Shown here: positions 14,553 through 14,786 of the stretch, piece by piece
Layout of the letters: every line of letters starts with the position of its first letter
How positions within the stretch are numbered: position 1 is the first letter of the stretch
Assembly: GCA_902782625.1 (NCBI GenBank)
Contig: CACZNZ010000042.1
Location: forward strand, 1-14,786
Direction of reading: 5' to 3'
DNA from: an uncultured Lachnospiraceae bacterium
GTDB lineage: Bacteria; Bacillota; Clostridia; Lachnospirales; Lachnospiraceae
Length of the DNA stretch: 14,786 bases
The notes under the pieces: model-generated
The model's database searches: none
What the model saw: only the letters and a program-made list of their open reading frames with translations
What the model was told of the DNA's origin: nothing
Translations under genes and position numbers: made by a program

Positions 14553-14569
14553 TGTGAAAGATAAACGGA

Positions 14570-14740
14570 ATGTTTGCTCAAATTCACTCACGTAATCAGG
14601 CTAGGCAGGTGAATTCAGATGTAGGAGAGTCGGATTCGGGCAAACCTATGATACAGAGGTGGAATTTCCGCAGTATGCGGAAATGCCGAAGAGAAACTGG
14701 ACGGTTTACCCGAATCAGCAGAGGGAACAGGCGGATATGA
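14570..14740 (+). CDS. Possible small basic protein (56 residues), doubtful
   Basis: A reading frame from ATG at 14570 to TGA at 14738-14740 encodes 56 residues starting MFAQIHSRNQ and ending in an Arg-rich tail. It has no convincing ribosome site. Its middle, DSGKPMIQR, recurs as DSCNPMIQR in a second frame that opens with ATG at 14737, overlaps the stop as ATGA, and runs off the window. The similarity at protein level across two frames favours coding, but the same DNA also forms a hairpin, so a non-coding repeat explains it equally well. I do not recognise a family. Confidence 0.25.
   Translation: MFAQIHSRNQARQVNSDVGESDSGKPMIQRWNFRSMRKCRRETGRFTRISRGNRRI
14632..14661 (+). repeat. 30-bp direct repeat, copy 1 (copy 2 at 14757-14786)
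   Basis: Both copies start GGATTCG and share ATGATACAGAGG; they differ at six positions over 30 bases. The distance is 125 bases. The second copy ends exactly at the window edge, so the full repeat is probably longer and may be part of an array. Confidence 0.8.
14633..14716. repeat. Nested hairpin element
   Basis: GATTCGGGCAAACC (14633-14646) pairs at 13 of 14 positions with GGTTTACCCGAATC (14703-14716). Inside it, ATTTCCGCA and TGCGGAAAT form a second perfect 9-bp stem around the triloop GTA (about 14664-14684). The whole looks like a structured RNA or a palindromic intergenic repeat element. It matches no RNA family I recognise. Confidence 0.7.
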
Positions 14741-14756
14741 GTATGGTAGAGAAGCA

Positions 14757-14786
14757 GGATTCGTGTAACCCCATGATACAGAGGCG
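14757..14786 (+). repeat. 30-bp direct repeat, copy 2, at the window edge
   Basis: Same orientation as the copy at 14632-14661, matching at 24 of 30 bases, with the left-arm sequence of the hairpin changed to GATTCGTGTAACCC. It probably opens another hairpin unit outside the window. Confidence 0.75.

Overview
The window reads like a chromosomal segment of a Gram-positive anaerobe of the Clostridia, most likely Lachnospiraceae. Evidence: strong AGGAGG-type ribosome binding sites, a lysine-rich surface-protein tail of the BspA leucine-rich-repeat kind, a lipobox solute-binding protein, a class I cobalamin riboswitch with an intrinsic terminator, and moderate-GC genes with AT-rich intergenic DNA. 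All confident genes are on the + strand. The assignment is inference from style; there is no rRNA or other marker gene.

Layout. (1) 1-1335: the 3' end of a surface protein, then a secreted protein with a fibronectin-III-like domain, closed by an intrinsic terminator. (2) 1336-1967: a long AT-rich leader with a TTGAACA/TGTTCAA palindrome, an extended -10 promoter, a cobalamin riboswitch and a 14-bp terminator. (3) 1968-9715: a seven-gene operon: solute-binding lipoprotein, two permeases and two ATPases of the peptide/nickel (Opp/Dpp/Nik) ABC family, then an AstE/AspA-like zinc deacylase and a MATE exporter. (4) 9735-13464: a sigma-70-like promoter with a perfect 13-2-13 operator, an ArsR/SmtB repressor with an intact alpha-5 zinc-site motif, and a 1082-residue P1B-type metal-export ATPase with three CxxC HMA domains and a huge His-rich/Cys-rich insert. 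(5) 13478-14368: a promoter, a leader hairpin and a cyclase-family (kynurenine-formamidase-like) metal hydrolase. (6) 14369-14786: a terminator, a 23-nt tandem repeat that reuses the terminator arm, and a hairpin-rich repeated segment with possible tiny ORFs that runs off the window.

How the parts may work together. The riboswitch should lower expression of the importer when cobalamin is plentiful, so the best guess for the cargo is cobalt, a cobalt (or nickel) chelate, or something connected with corrinoids. The deacylase and MATE exporter in the same operon would suit a chelator or acylated amino-acid compound that is processed after import and then released, but this is inference. Next door, the ArsR-ATPase pair is a typical metal-stress export unit. 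A core TGAACA-N2-TGTTCA is shared by the ArsR operator (9787-9814) and by a palindrome upstream of the riboswitch (1375-1390), which raises the possibility that metal export and the B12-regulated import are wired to the same repressor. The most novel-looking material is that combined metal/B12 wiring, the enlarged metal-binding insert of the ATPase, and the unexplained repeat/hairpin DNA at the right edge.
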